From JAZDFP01 sp043801445 (lineage in GTDB: Bacteria; Planctomycetota; MHYJ01; JACQXL01): a stretch of 13,445 bases of DNA. Below, piece by piece: positions 6,188 through 12,780 of this stretch. The notes below the pieces were generated by a model. That model searched no databases. It was given only the letters and a program-made list of their open reading frames with translations, and had not been told where the DNA came from. Each line of letters opens with the position of its first letter. The stretch's first letter is position 1. Position numbers and translations under genes: made by a program. The stretch lies in the NCBI GenBank assembly GCA_043801445.1, contig JAZDMB010000027.1, forward strand, positions 1 to 13,445, given 5' to 3'.

Positions 6188-6538
6188 ATGGAAATAACAT
6201 CTAAGATTAATGATACAACCTATCTGATAGAAATAGATGGGGCAATCGTTGGGACACATGCTGAAGAATTTAATAGATACCTTTCCTCAATCAATTTTGC
6301 TCGTTTAGGTATAACCGATCTCATTATGGATTTTAGCCAAGCAAGTATGATTGATAGCATTGGAATAGAGGCTATTAACCACGCTCAGGAACAAAGGCTT
6401 ACAGTTTCTATATTAAATCCCCAAGGATTAGTGAAAGATATGTTGGACTGGGCAAGCCTAACCGGAAGATTATCACATTTTGTTCAGATTATTAACCCCG
6501 TTGAAAAAGTATATGAACCCGCACTCTCAAAACCATAA
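6188..6538 (+). CDS. STAS-domain protein (anti-sigma factor antagonist-like)
   Basis: A 116-residue single STAS domain, the usual size of SpoIIAA/RsbV-like anti-anti-sigma proteins, which bind partner anti-sigma or signalling proteins in the cytoplasm. The opening (EITSKINDTTYLIEIDGAIV) gives the first beta strands, and MDFSQASMIDSIGIEAI is the hallmark loop and helix. In the usual D-S-(S/T)-G motif the third position here is Ile (DSIG); the Ser after Asp is retained, so phospho-control may or may not persist. A good AGGAG lies about 8 nt before the ATG. It is the first gene after the sigma-54 promoter and is 16 bp from the next gene, so it is very likely the first gene of that operon. No anti-sigma kinase or sigma factor is in the window, so its partner is unknown. 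Confidence 0.85.
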   Translation: MEITSKINDTTYLIEIDGAIVGTHAEEFNRYLSSINFARLGITDLIMDFSQASMIDSIGIEAINHAQEQRLTVSILNPQGLVKDMLDWASLTGRLSHFVQIINPVEKVYEPALSKP

Positions 6539-6554
6539 TAAAAGGAGATGTTTT

Positions 6555-7001
6555 ATGTATAAGATATTGAAAAATAATCTGTGTCCCTACTGGATAAATA
6601 ATCTGTGGCTTGTTTTATTTATTGGTTTAATTACTTCCTTTAACTACGGCGGTTGTGGAGTCAATGATGTCGTCGTTGGAAGTAGTAGCGGTCTAAGTAC
6701 TCCGGTACCGTTTTTAGCAACAAATCCAGCCACTAACATTACTCGGACTTCTGCTCTCTTAAACGGCACGGTTATTATTTCGAATGGGGTTATTACAACT
6801 GTCTATTTCCAGTGGGGGACAACTACTTCATATGGGGAATACACAACTCCTCTTTTCATCGGCAGTGGGTCAAGTGATGTTTCAGTTTATACAGTTATAA
6901 GCGGATTATCACCAAATACTCCATATTATTTCAGGGTTGTAGCGACTACTGATATCGGAACAACCTATGGAGATAATCTAACATTTACGACAACTAATTA
7001 A
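6555..7001 (+). CDS. Small exported protein with one Fn3-like domain
   Basis: 149 residues from the ATG at 6555, chosen because AAAGGAGATGTTTT precedes it and the other two paralogues have the same leader; an in-frame start at 6480 would overlap the STAS gene heavily. Residues about 16-29 (NLWLVLFIGLITSF) are a membrane or signal segment followed by NYGGCG with Cys34, then a Gly/Ser linker. Residues about 55-148 are one Fn3-like beta-sandwich module (TNPATNITRTSALLNGTV ... YFRVV ... GDNLTFTT). It is probably anchored at the cell envelope, possibly as a non-canonical lipoprotein through Cys34. Residues 7-19 are encoded by a dispersed repeat (6574-6610). It looks like a short paralogue of the next gene, with which it shares a 79-bp near-identical tract. 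Binding partner unknown. Confidence 0.8.
   Translation: MYKILKNNLCPYWINNLWLVLFIGLITSFNYGGCGVNDVVVGSSSGLSTPVPFLATNPATNITRTSALLNGTVIISNGVITTVYFQWGTTTSYGEYTTPLFIGSGSSDVSVYTVISGLSPNTPYYFRVVATTDIGTTYGDNLTFTTTN
6574..6610 (-). repeat. Dispersed 'aatctgtg' repeat inside a signal-peptide coding region
   Basis: The extended repeat variant (two AATCTGTG units around tccctactggataaat) is nearly identical to the non-coding copy at 3951-3986. Here it encodes residues 7-19 of the small Fn3 protein, including the start of its hydrophobic segment. Confidence 0.8.
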
Positions 7002-7008
7002 CTAACAA

Positions 7009-7025
7009 ACCCGCCAGAGGCGGGT
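7009..7025. terminator. GC-rich hairpin after the small Fn3 gene
   Basis: ACCCGCC, loop AGA, GGCGGGT: a perfect 7-bp stem 7 nt after the stop codon. It has no U-run, so it may be an RNA-stabilising or attenuating hairpin, or a small dispersed palindrome, rather than a full intrinsic terminator. Confidence 0.45.
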
Positions 7026-7028
7026 CTA

Positions 7029-7061
7029 ACTCGCACTAATTCGTAAACTCAAAGTGCGAGT
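7029..7061. promoter_or_regulatory. Hairpin immediately upstream of the large gene's ribosome-binding site
   Basis: ACTCGCACT (7029-7037) pairs perfectly with AGTGCGAGT (7053-7061) around a 15-nt loop. The Shine-Dalgarno AAAGGAG starts about 4 nt later. It could tune translation or protect the 5' end of a processed mRNA. It is not followed by a U-run. Confidence 0.5.
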
Positions 7062-7078
7062 AAGAAAGGAGATATTTT

Positions 7079-10000
7079 ATGGCGAAGTCGCAACGGAGTC
7101 CCGATTATTTCGGGGCAAACAAAAAATGGTTAGTAGCGATAATAGTGGTCATATCCTTGGTTTATATTATGACTTTTAACTATGGTGGTTGCGGTGGCTC
7201 CGGCGACAACAGTAGCGGTAGTAGCGGTAGTATTATCTTATCTACATCAGCAACGACCAATCCCGCCACTAACGTCACCCAGACTTCTGCTACCTTAAAC
7301 GGGACTATCAATCAGAATGGTGGTACTCCAACTGCTTATTATTTCCAATATGGGTTAACTACTTCATACGGCAGCACTACTACTTATCAAAACATTATCT
7401 CCGGCAGCACGCCCCCTATCAATGTTACTGCCAACATAACCGGATTATTACCAAATACAAACTACAGCTTTAGAATCAGGGCAATCATTGGCAGCACTAC
7501 ATACAATGGGGCAAACCAGAATTTTAATACAGGACTACCGCCTATCTGCACCACCAACTCTGCGACTAATATAACCGATACTTCGGCTAAATTAAACGGC
7601 ACGGTTAATCCTAACGGAGATGCTACTATTGTCTATTTCAATTACGGATTGACTACTTCTTACACTGCAACCACAACTTCTCAAGCCATCGGCAGTGGGG
7701 CAAGTGATGTTTTAGTTTATACAGTTATAAACGGATTATCGCCAAATACTCTATATAATTTCAGGGTGGTTGGGACTAACTCATCTGGAAGAATCTACGG
7801 GGATAATCTGACATTCACCACATCATCGCCGCTACCTATCTGCACTACTCAAGGTGCTACTAATATAACCGCTAATTCAGCTACGTTAAATGGTACAGTT
7901 AATCCAAATGGAGTAAATGTAATCTCCTGCCGGTTTGATTATGGCACCTCTCAATCGTATGGAATCAATGCAACTGTTATCTCTCTCCCTGGAAGTGGTG
8001 TGACTCCTATTTCTGTTACTGCCAATGTGAGTTCATTAGCAAGTTCTACATTATATAATTTCAGGATGGTGGCAACCAATTCTAATGGAACGACCAATGG
8101 GGCAAACCAGACCTTTACTACCGGATTCCCACCCACCTGCGCCACTAATCCTGCGACCAATATCACTATTAATTCGGCTACATTAAACGGCACAATCAAT
8201 CCGAACGGCACTGCTACTACTGCATATTTCAATTATGGTTTGACTACTTCTTATACTATTACCACCACTTCACAAGCAATCGGCACTGGCACTACCGGTC
8301 TTGCAGTCTCAGCCACAATCAGTAGTCTTACCTTAAATGCAGAGTATAATTTCAGGGTGGTCGGGAGTAGTTCTTTTGGAACGACCTATGGAAGTAATCG
8401 GACATTTACTCCCATAGCGCCACCGTCCGTCTGCGCTACTCAAGGCGCTACTAATGTAACCGCTAATTCTGTTACATTAAACGGCACGGTCAATCCTAAT
8501 GGAGTTGCTACTACTGCCTATTTTGGATATGGCCCGTACGGGACATACCCTCTAAGCACAACTGCACAGGCAATAGGAAGCGGCACAAATCCTATTTCTG
8601 TTACTGCCAATGTGAGTTCACTAACAAATTCTACATTATATAATTTCAGGGTGGTCGGGACTAACTCTTCCGGAACAACCAATGGGGATAACCGGACGTT
8701 TACTACCGGCGCCCCGGTTGGTTCGGCGCCGACCTGCACTACTGACCCGGCTGATAATATCACTACTAATTCAGCCCGATTGAACGGAACGGTCAATCCG
8801 AATGGCACTGCTACCAATGCCTATTTCAATTATGGATTGACTACATCTTACACTATAACCACCACTTCTCAGGCAATTGGCAGCGGGGTGGTTAGTCTTG
8901 CAGTCTCAGCCACAGCCGGTAGTCTTACTCAAAATACGCTCTATAACTTCAGGGTTGTCGGAAAGAGTACTGCCGGAACGACTAACGGCTTAAATCAGAC
9001 TTTCACCACCAGCGCACCGCCGACCTGCACTACTAATGTTGCTACTAATATAGGTTCTACTTTGGCTACATTAAACGGCACTGTCAATCCAAATGGGCTG
9101 AATGTTACCTCCTGCTACTTTGATTATGGTCTAACTCAACCTGCTTATGGAAGCACCGCAACTGTCTCTCTACTTCCCGGCAGTGGCACAAATCCTGTTT
9201 CTGTTACTGCTAATGTGAGTTCATTAGCAAGTTCTATATTATATAATTTCAGGGTGGTAGCGACTAATTCCGGAGGCACGACTAACGGGAATAATCTGTC
9301 GTTCACTACTACCGCACTGCCACCGCCCACCTGCGCCACCAATGCGGCTGATAATACTACTACTAATTCAGCCCGATTAAACGGCACAATCAATCCGAAC
9401 GGCACTGCTACTACTGCATATTTCAATTATGGTCTGACTACTTCTTATACTATTACCACCACTTCACAAGCAATCGGCAGTGGCACAAGTGATGTTGCAA
9501 TCTCAGCCACAGCCGGCAGTCTTACTGCAAGTACTCAGTATAATTTCAGGGTGGTCGGAGTCAATGCCTCAGGAACAACCTCCGGGAATAATCTGACATT
9601 TACCACTACCGCACTACCACCACCCACCTGCACTACTAATGTTGCTACTAATATAGGTTCTACTTCTGCTACATTAAACGGCACGGTAAATCCTAATGGT
9701 TTGGGTGTTACCTCTTGTTACTTTCAGTATGGAACCACTGAATCTTATGGAAGTCAACAGAGTGTTGCGACGCTGCCCGGAAGCGGCATAAGTCCTATTT
9801 CTGTTACTGCGAATGTAAGTTCATTAATACCAAGTACGCCCTATAACTTCAGGGTAGTCGGAAGCAACTCTGCCGGGACAACCTTAGGGAATAATCTGAC
9901 ATTTACCACTTTAGCAGCGCCACCACCTTCAGCCCCGACCGGTGTTTATGCTACTGCCGGTAATACTCAGGTTACTGTCAGTTGGAGCAGTGTCTCCGGC

Positions 10001-10906
10001 GCGACCTCTTACAACCTCTACTGGTCACTCACAACCGGCGTAACAAAAGCAAACGGCGCACAGATTACCAATGTTACCAGTCCATATGCTCAGGGCGGGC
10101 TAACCAATGGCACTCCATATTACTATGTAGTAACTGCCGTGAACAGTTACGGCGAGAGCAGTGATTCTGCTCAGGTATCAGCAACACCCTCCGTTGTGCC
10201 TCCGGCCGTTGATGACTATTGCTGGGTGGCAAATTTAAGTTCTGCTACTGTCACCCGCATCCAGAAATCAACTTCCATCACGACCACGATTACGGTGGGA
10301 AGTGGCCCACGTGGAGTCGCGGTTGACGGGACCTATTGCTGGGTGGTAAATTCAGGTTCTAATACTGTCACCCGCATTGTGAAGTCCACTTTAGCCACGA
10401 TCACGATTGCCGTGGGAACTTACCCCTATGGAGTCGCGGTTGACGAGACCTATTGCTGGGTGTCAAATAGGGATTCTAATAATGTTACCCGCATCACGAA
10501 AACAACAGGTGTCGTTTATGGCAGCCCGATTACGGTGGGAACTAGCCCACGTGGAGTCGCGGTTGACGGGACCTATTGCTGGGTGGTAAATTATAGTTCT
10601 GATAATGTCACCCGCATCCTGAAATCAACAGGTGTCGTCAATGCCACGATTGCCACGGGGGATGGCCCCCAGGGAGTCGCGGTTGACGAGACCTATTGTT
10701 GGGTGGTAAATTCTAATGCTAATACTGTTACCCGCATCCTGAAATCAACAGGTGTCGTTTATGGCAGCCCGATTACGGTCGGAACTTTCCCCGGTGGAGT
10801 CGCGGTTGACGAGACCTATTGCTGGGTGGCAAATTCTAGTGCTAATACTGTTACCCGCATCACGAAAACAACAGGTGTCGTTTATGGCAGCCCGATTACG
10901 GTGTGA
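7079..10906 (+). CDS. Large exported Fn3-repeat / beta-propeller surface protein, C-terminally cut by an in-frame TGA
   Basis: 1275 residues, no enzyme motifs seen. AAAGGAGATATTTT precedes the ATG. Residues 17-33 form a membrane or signal segment, then FNYGGCGG with Cys38 and a Gly/Ser linker. Residues about 58-945 hold nine Fn3-like modules of about 95 residues (TNxATNIT...LNGTVNPNG...YFxYG...YNFRVV...LTFTT). Residues about 951-1037 are a more canonical Fn3 domain (SAPTGVYATAGNTQVTVSWS...). From about 1043 come six blades of about 40 residues (VAVDETYCWVANSSANTVTR...), an NHL/YVTN-like propeller. Such a protein is expected outside the cytoplasm, in adhesion or binding. The TGA at 10904-10906 replaces the GGA of the recurring GTGGGA; translation beyond it would add a seventh blade and the same C-terminal tail as the paralogue at 11346. 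It is therefore either a recent nonsense mutant or a functional six-blade form. Confidence 0.85.
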   Translation: MAKSQRSPDYFGANKKWLVAIIVVISLVYIMTFNYGGCGGSGDNSSGSSGSIILSTSATTNPATNVTQTSATLNGTINQNGGTPTAYYFQYGLTTSYGSTTTYQNIISGSTPPINVTANITGLLPNTNYSFRIRAIIGSTTYNGANQNFNTGLPPICTTNSATNITDTSAKLNGTVNPNGDATIVYFNYGLTTSYTATTTSQAIGSGASDVLVYTVINGLSPNTLYNFRVVGTNSSGRIYGDNLTFTTSSPLPICTTQGATNITANSATLNGTVNPNGVNVISCRFDYGTSQSYGINATVISLPGSGVTPISVTANVSSLASSTLYNFRMVATNSNGTTNGANQTFTTGFPPTCATNPATNITINSATLNGTINPNGTATTAYFNYGLTTSYTITTTSQAIGTGTTGLAVSATISSLTLNAEYNFRVVGSSSFGTTYGSNRTFTPIAPPSVCATQGATNVTANSVTLNGTVNPNGVATTAYFGYGPYGTYPLSTTAQAIGSGTNPISVTANVSSLTNSTLYNFRVVGTNSSGTTNGDNRTFTTGAPVGSAPTCTTDPADNITTNSARLNGTVNPNGTATNAYFNYGLTTSYTITTTSQAIGSGVVSLAVSATAGSLTQNTLYNFRVVGKSTAGTTNGLNQTFTTSAPPTCTTNVATNIGSTLATLNGTVNPNGLNVTSCYFDYGLTQPAYGSTATVSLLPGSGTNPVSVTANVSSLASSILYNFRVVATNSGGTTNGNNLSFTTTALPPPTCATNAADNTTTNSARLNGTINPNGTATTAYFNYGLTTSYTITTTSQAIGSGTSDVAISATAGSLTASTQYNFRVVGVNASGTTSGNNLTFTTTALPPPTCTTNVATNIGSTSATLNGTVNPNGLGVTSCYFQYGTTESYGSQQSVATLPGSGISPISVTANVSSLIPSTPYNFRVVGSNSAGTTLGNNLTFTTLAAPPPSAPTGVYATAGNTQVTVSWSSVSGATSYNLYWSLTTGVTKANGAQITNVTSPYAQGGLTNGTPYYYVVTAVNSYGESSDSAQVSATPSVVPPAVDDYCWVANLSSATVTRIQKSTSITTTITVGSGPRGVAVDGTYCWVVNSGSNTVTRIVKSTLATITIAVGTYPYGVAVDETYCWVSNRDSNNVTRITKTTGVVYGSPITVGTSPRGVAVDGTYCWVVNYSSDNVTRILKSTGVVNATIATGDGPQGVAVDETYCWVVNSNANTVTRILKSTGVVYGSPITVGTFPGGVAVDETYCWVANSSANTVTRITKTTGVVYGSPITV
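7253..9916 (+). repeat. Nine tandem Fn3-like modules in alternating A/B order
   Basis: Modules of about 280-300 bp. Type A has ...TTSYTITTTSQAIGSG... (modules 2, 4, 6, 8). Type B has a Cys before YFDYG or YFQYG, an LPGSG turn and PISVTANVSSL (3, 7, 9). Module 5 has a type A first half and type B second half, and module 1 is divergent. The order 2-3, 4-5, 6-7, 8-9 points to amplification of an A-B pair. Confidence 0.75.
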
Positions 10907-11052
10907 TCTGTCCCCTTTGGAGTCGCGGTTGATGAGACCTATTGCTGGGTGGCAAATTCTGGTGCTACTAATAATGTCTACTTGATTAGAAAGTCTGATT
11001 CCGCCATATTCTCGATTCCGGTGGGAATTGCTCCCTATTCGCTGGGCGATAT
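10207..11052 (+). repeat. Propeller-blade repeats of about 117-123 bp, running past the TGA
   Basis: Six blades before the stop and one after it, each opening with ggagtcgcggttgac then tattgctgggtg. Blades 3, 5 and 6 end with an almost identical tract (acaggtgtcgtttatggcag). Reading-frame phase is kept across the stop at 10904-10906. Confidence 0.85.
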
Positions 11053-11092
11053 GACCGGCTATGCCTATGATAATTATTCAAGGGTACCATAA
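10907..11092 (+). pseudogene. In-frame 3' remnant of the large surface-protein gene (seventh blade and tail)
   Basis: Directly after the TGA, the same frame stays open for 61 codons to TAA at 11090-11092. It encodes SVPFGVAVDETYCWVANSG..., the seventh propeller blade, then SLGDMTGYAYDNY, the same tail that ends the paralogue at 11346-12740. This shows that the ancestral gene ended at 11092. It has no start codon or Shine-Dalgarno of its own that I can see, so it is expressed only if the TGA is read through. Confidence 0.8.
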
Positions 11093-11098
11093 AACAAT

Positions 11099-11121
11099 AT
11101 CCCGATAGACTTTGTCGGGAT
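11099..11121. terminator. Hairpin after the ancestral stop, copy 1
   Basis: ATCCCGA (11099-11105) and TCGGGAT (11115-11121) form a perfect 7-bp stem with a 9-nt loop, 6 nt past the TAA at 11090-11092. It lacks a U-run, so Rho-independent termination is uncertain. An identical hairpin lies at 11154-11176. Confidence 0.45.
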
Positions 11122-11153
11122 GATAATTATGCAAGGGGGTCCCGTAAAACAAT

Positions 11154-11176
11154 ATCCCGATAGACTTTGTCGGGAT
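11154..11176. terminator. Hairpin after the ancestral stop, copy 2
   Basis: Identical to the hairpin at 11099-11121 (ATCCCGA, 9-nt loop, TCGGGAT), carried by the second copy of the tandem repeat. Again without a U-run. Confidence 0.45.
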
Positions 11177-11275
11177 GACAATTATTCCAGGGTGCCGTAG
11201 TAGAAAAATTAGCCACCGAGACACAGAGATAATTCTTTGTGTTCTTTTCCCGATGGGCTATCCAGAGAAGTCGCT

Positions 11276-11289
11276 TTCGGGATCCCGAA
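11276..11289. repeat. 14-bp perfect palindrome TTCGGGATCCCGAA
   Basis: Perfect self-complementary 14-mer in the 253-bp gap before the third surface gene. Related TCGGG/CCCGA pieces occur at 11099, 11154 and inside the N-terminal codons of the large gene (about 7098-7114). No function assigned. Confidence 0.5.
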
Positions 11290-11345
11290 GTAGTTCTGCT
11301 TGGGTAACTTCATTCGGGAGTGGTGAAAATTAAAAGAGGTATTTT

Positions 11346-12740
11346 ATGTGTAAGATATTGATAAAGGTAAAGACTGTCGTCGCAAAAAATAATCTGTGTA
11401 ATCTGTGGCTTGTGTTATTTATTGGTTTGGTTACTACATTTAATTGTGGCGGTTGCGGCGGTAGCAGTAGTTTCCCACCAGTGCAATCTACACCATCTGT
11501 AACAACCAATCCTGCCACTGATATTACCAATGTTTCTGCCACATTAAATGGGACTGTAAATCCAAATGGAGCGGATGTTACCTTTTGCTACTTTGATTAT
11601 GGGACCACTCTATCTTATGGAAGTCAACAGAACGTTGGTTCGCTCCTTGGAAGTGGTACAAGTCCTATTTCGGTTACTGCAAATGTAAGTTCATTATCAG
11701 CAAGTACGCTCTATAACTTCAGGGTTGTGGCAACCAATACCGGAGGCACAACTAACGGCTTAAATAAGACTTTCAACACCGCCGCCACGGCAGTGGATGC
11801 ATATGTCTGGGTCGTCAATTATGGTTTTACTTATGATTCTAATAATGTCACCCGTATCCTGAAATCAAATCCTGCTATTAGTACCACGATTACGGTGGGA
11901 ACTGACCCATATGGAGTTGCGGTAGATGAGACCTATTGCTGGGTGGCAAATTTTAGTTCTAATAATGTCGCTCGTATCCAGAAATCAAATCCTGCTATTA
12001 GTACCACGATTACGGTGGGAACTGGCCCATATGGAGTTGCGGTAGATGAGACTTATTGCTGGGTGGCAAATTGGCGTTCTAATAATGTCACCCGCATCCA
12101 GAAATCAAATTTAAGCACGACCACGATTGCGGTGGGAACTCACCCCTTAGGAGTCGCGGTAGATGGGACCTATTGTTGGGTGGTAAATAGTAATTCTAAG
12201 AATGTCACCCGCATACGGAAATCAGATTCCACATGGACCACGATTGCGGTGGGAACTAGCCCATATGGAGTTGCGGTAGATGAAACCTATTGCTGGGTAG
12301 CAAATCTTAATTCTAATAATGTTACCCGTATCACTAAGTCCACTTTAGCCACGACTAATATTGCGTTGGAAACTAGCCCCACAGGAGTCGCGGTAGATGG
12401 GACTTATTGCTGGGTGACAAATTTTAGTTCTAATAATGTCACCCGCATCCAGAAATCAGATATCACCCAAAAGACCACGATTACGGTGGGAACTAACCCT
12501 CAAGGAGTCGCGGTAGATGGGACCTATTGTTGGGTGGTAAATAGTAATTCTAAGAATGTCACCCGCATACGGAAATCAGATTCCACATGGACCACGATTG
12601 CGGTGGTGGGAACTGGTTTTCCTACGTTTGTGAGAACTGATTCTGATTGTGTGAGGGGGGTTGAGGGAATTCGCCCCTATTCGCTGGGCGATATGACCGG
12701 CTATGCCTATGATAACTATGCAAATGTGCCGGTGCAATAG
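11346..12740 (+). CDS. Exported Fn3-like / seven-bladed beta-propeller surface protein
   Basis: 464 residues. AAAGAGGTATTTT precedes the ATG, almost the same leader as the two paralogues. Residues about 19-32 (NLWLVLFIGLVTTF) are a membrane or signal segment followed by NCGGCGG with Cys34 and Cys37. Residues about 54-148 are one Fn3-like module of type B, closest to module 9 of the large protein. Residues about 151-435 contain seven blades of the pattern VAVDETYCWVAN...SNNVTRI.KS...TTIAVGT, consistent with a closed seven-bladed propeller of the NHL/YVTN kind. The tail PYSLGDMTGYAYDNYANVP is shared with the remnant at 10907-11092. Blades 4 and 7 contain an identical 103-bp stretch. It is the complete paralogue against which the truncated large gene can be judged. 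An extracellular binding or adhesion role is inferred; no enzyme residues are seen. Stop TAG. Confidence 0.87.
   Translation: MCKILIKVKTVVAKNNLCNLWLVLFIGLVTTFNCGGCGGSSSFPPVQSTPSVTTNPATDITNVSATLNGTVNPNGADVTFCYFDYGTTLSYGSQQNVGSLLGSGTSPISVTANVSSLSASTLYNFRVVATNTGGTTNGLNKTFNTAATAVDAYVWVVNYGFTYDSNNVTRILKSNPAISTTITVGTDPYGVAVDETYCWVANFSSNNVARIQKSNPAISTTITVGTGPYGVAVDETYCWVANWRSNNVTRIQKSNLSTTTIAVGTHPLGVAVDGTYCWVVNSNSKNVTRIRKSDSTWTTIAVGTSPYGVAVDETYCWVANLNSNNVTRITKSTLATTNIALETSPTGVAVDGTYCWVTNFSSNNVTRIQKSDITQKTTITVGTNPQGVAVDGTYCWVVNSNSKNVTRIRKSDSTWTTIAVVGTGFPTFVRTDSDCVRGVEGIRPYSLGDMTGYAYDNYANVPVQ
11389..11410 (-). repeat. Dispersed 'aatctgtgtaatctgtgg' repeat inside a signal-peptide coding region
   Basis: This copy (ataatctgtgtaatctgtgg then ct) is of the same form as the intergenic copy at 3874-3896 and the inverted-repeat arms around the GxxExxY gene. 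Here it encodes residues 15-22 of the third surface protein, leading into its hydrophobic segment. Confidence 0.8.
12150..12252 (+). repeat. Exact 103-bp duplicated blade segment, copy 1
   Basis: Identical base for base to 12504-12606, three blades downstream, while the blades between have diverged. Encodes GVAVDGTYCWVVNSNSKN and the following residues of blade 4. Confidence 0.9.
12504..12606 (+). repeat. Exact 103-bp duplicated blade segment, copy 2
   Basis: Identical to 12150-12252. It forms blade 7 and is followed by an extra GTG codon (VVGTG instead of VGT) before the tail. Confidence 0.9.
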
Positions 12741-12780
12741 TAAAAAGTAAAAAATAAAAAGTAGGAATTCGGAGGACAAT

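Larger units (their letters stand above)
11068..11203 (+). repeat. Tandem repeat of the gene end plus hairpin (53/55-bp period)
   Basis: Copies begin at 11068, 11121 and 11176 (TGATAATTATTC, TGATAATTATGC, TGACAATTATTC). Each starts with the last codons of the surface gene. Copies 1 and 2 include a hairpin, and copy 3 is partial, ending near a GTAGTAG. The third copy resembles the last bases of the paralogous gene. Confidence 0.8.

Noticed and set aside
6480..6554. Earlier start (6480) for the small Fn3 protein
   Set aside because: It would overlap the STAS gene by about 59 bp and lacks a ribosome-binding site. The ATG at 6555 has AAAGGAG and the same leader and N-terminus style as the paralogues.
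7951..9426. Three minus-strand frames of about 93-99 codons within the large gene
   Set aside because: They recur with the Fn3 module period and are the antisense of the conserved module sequence, so they are by-products of repetition.
10904..10906. TGA read as glycine (alternative genetic code, as in SR1/Gracilibacteria)
   Set aside because: Although TGA replaces a GGA here, purF ends with TGA right after a normal C-terminus, and no other gene in the window contains an internal TGA. An isolated mutation, or readthrough, is simpler.
9982..10985. Short + strand frames with repeated 'MAARLRWELA' peptides in the propeller region
   Set aside because: They are out-of-frame readings of the blade repeat, with no ribosome-binding sites.
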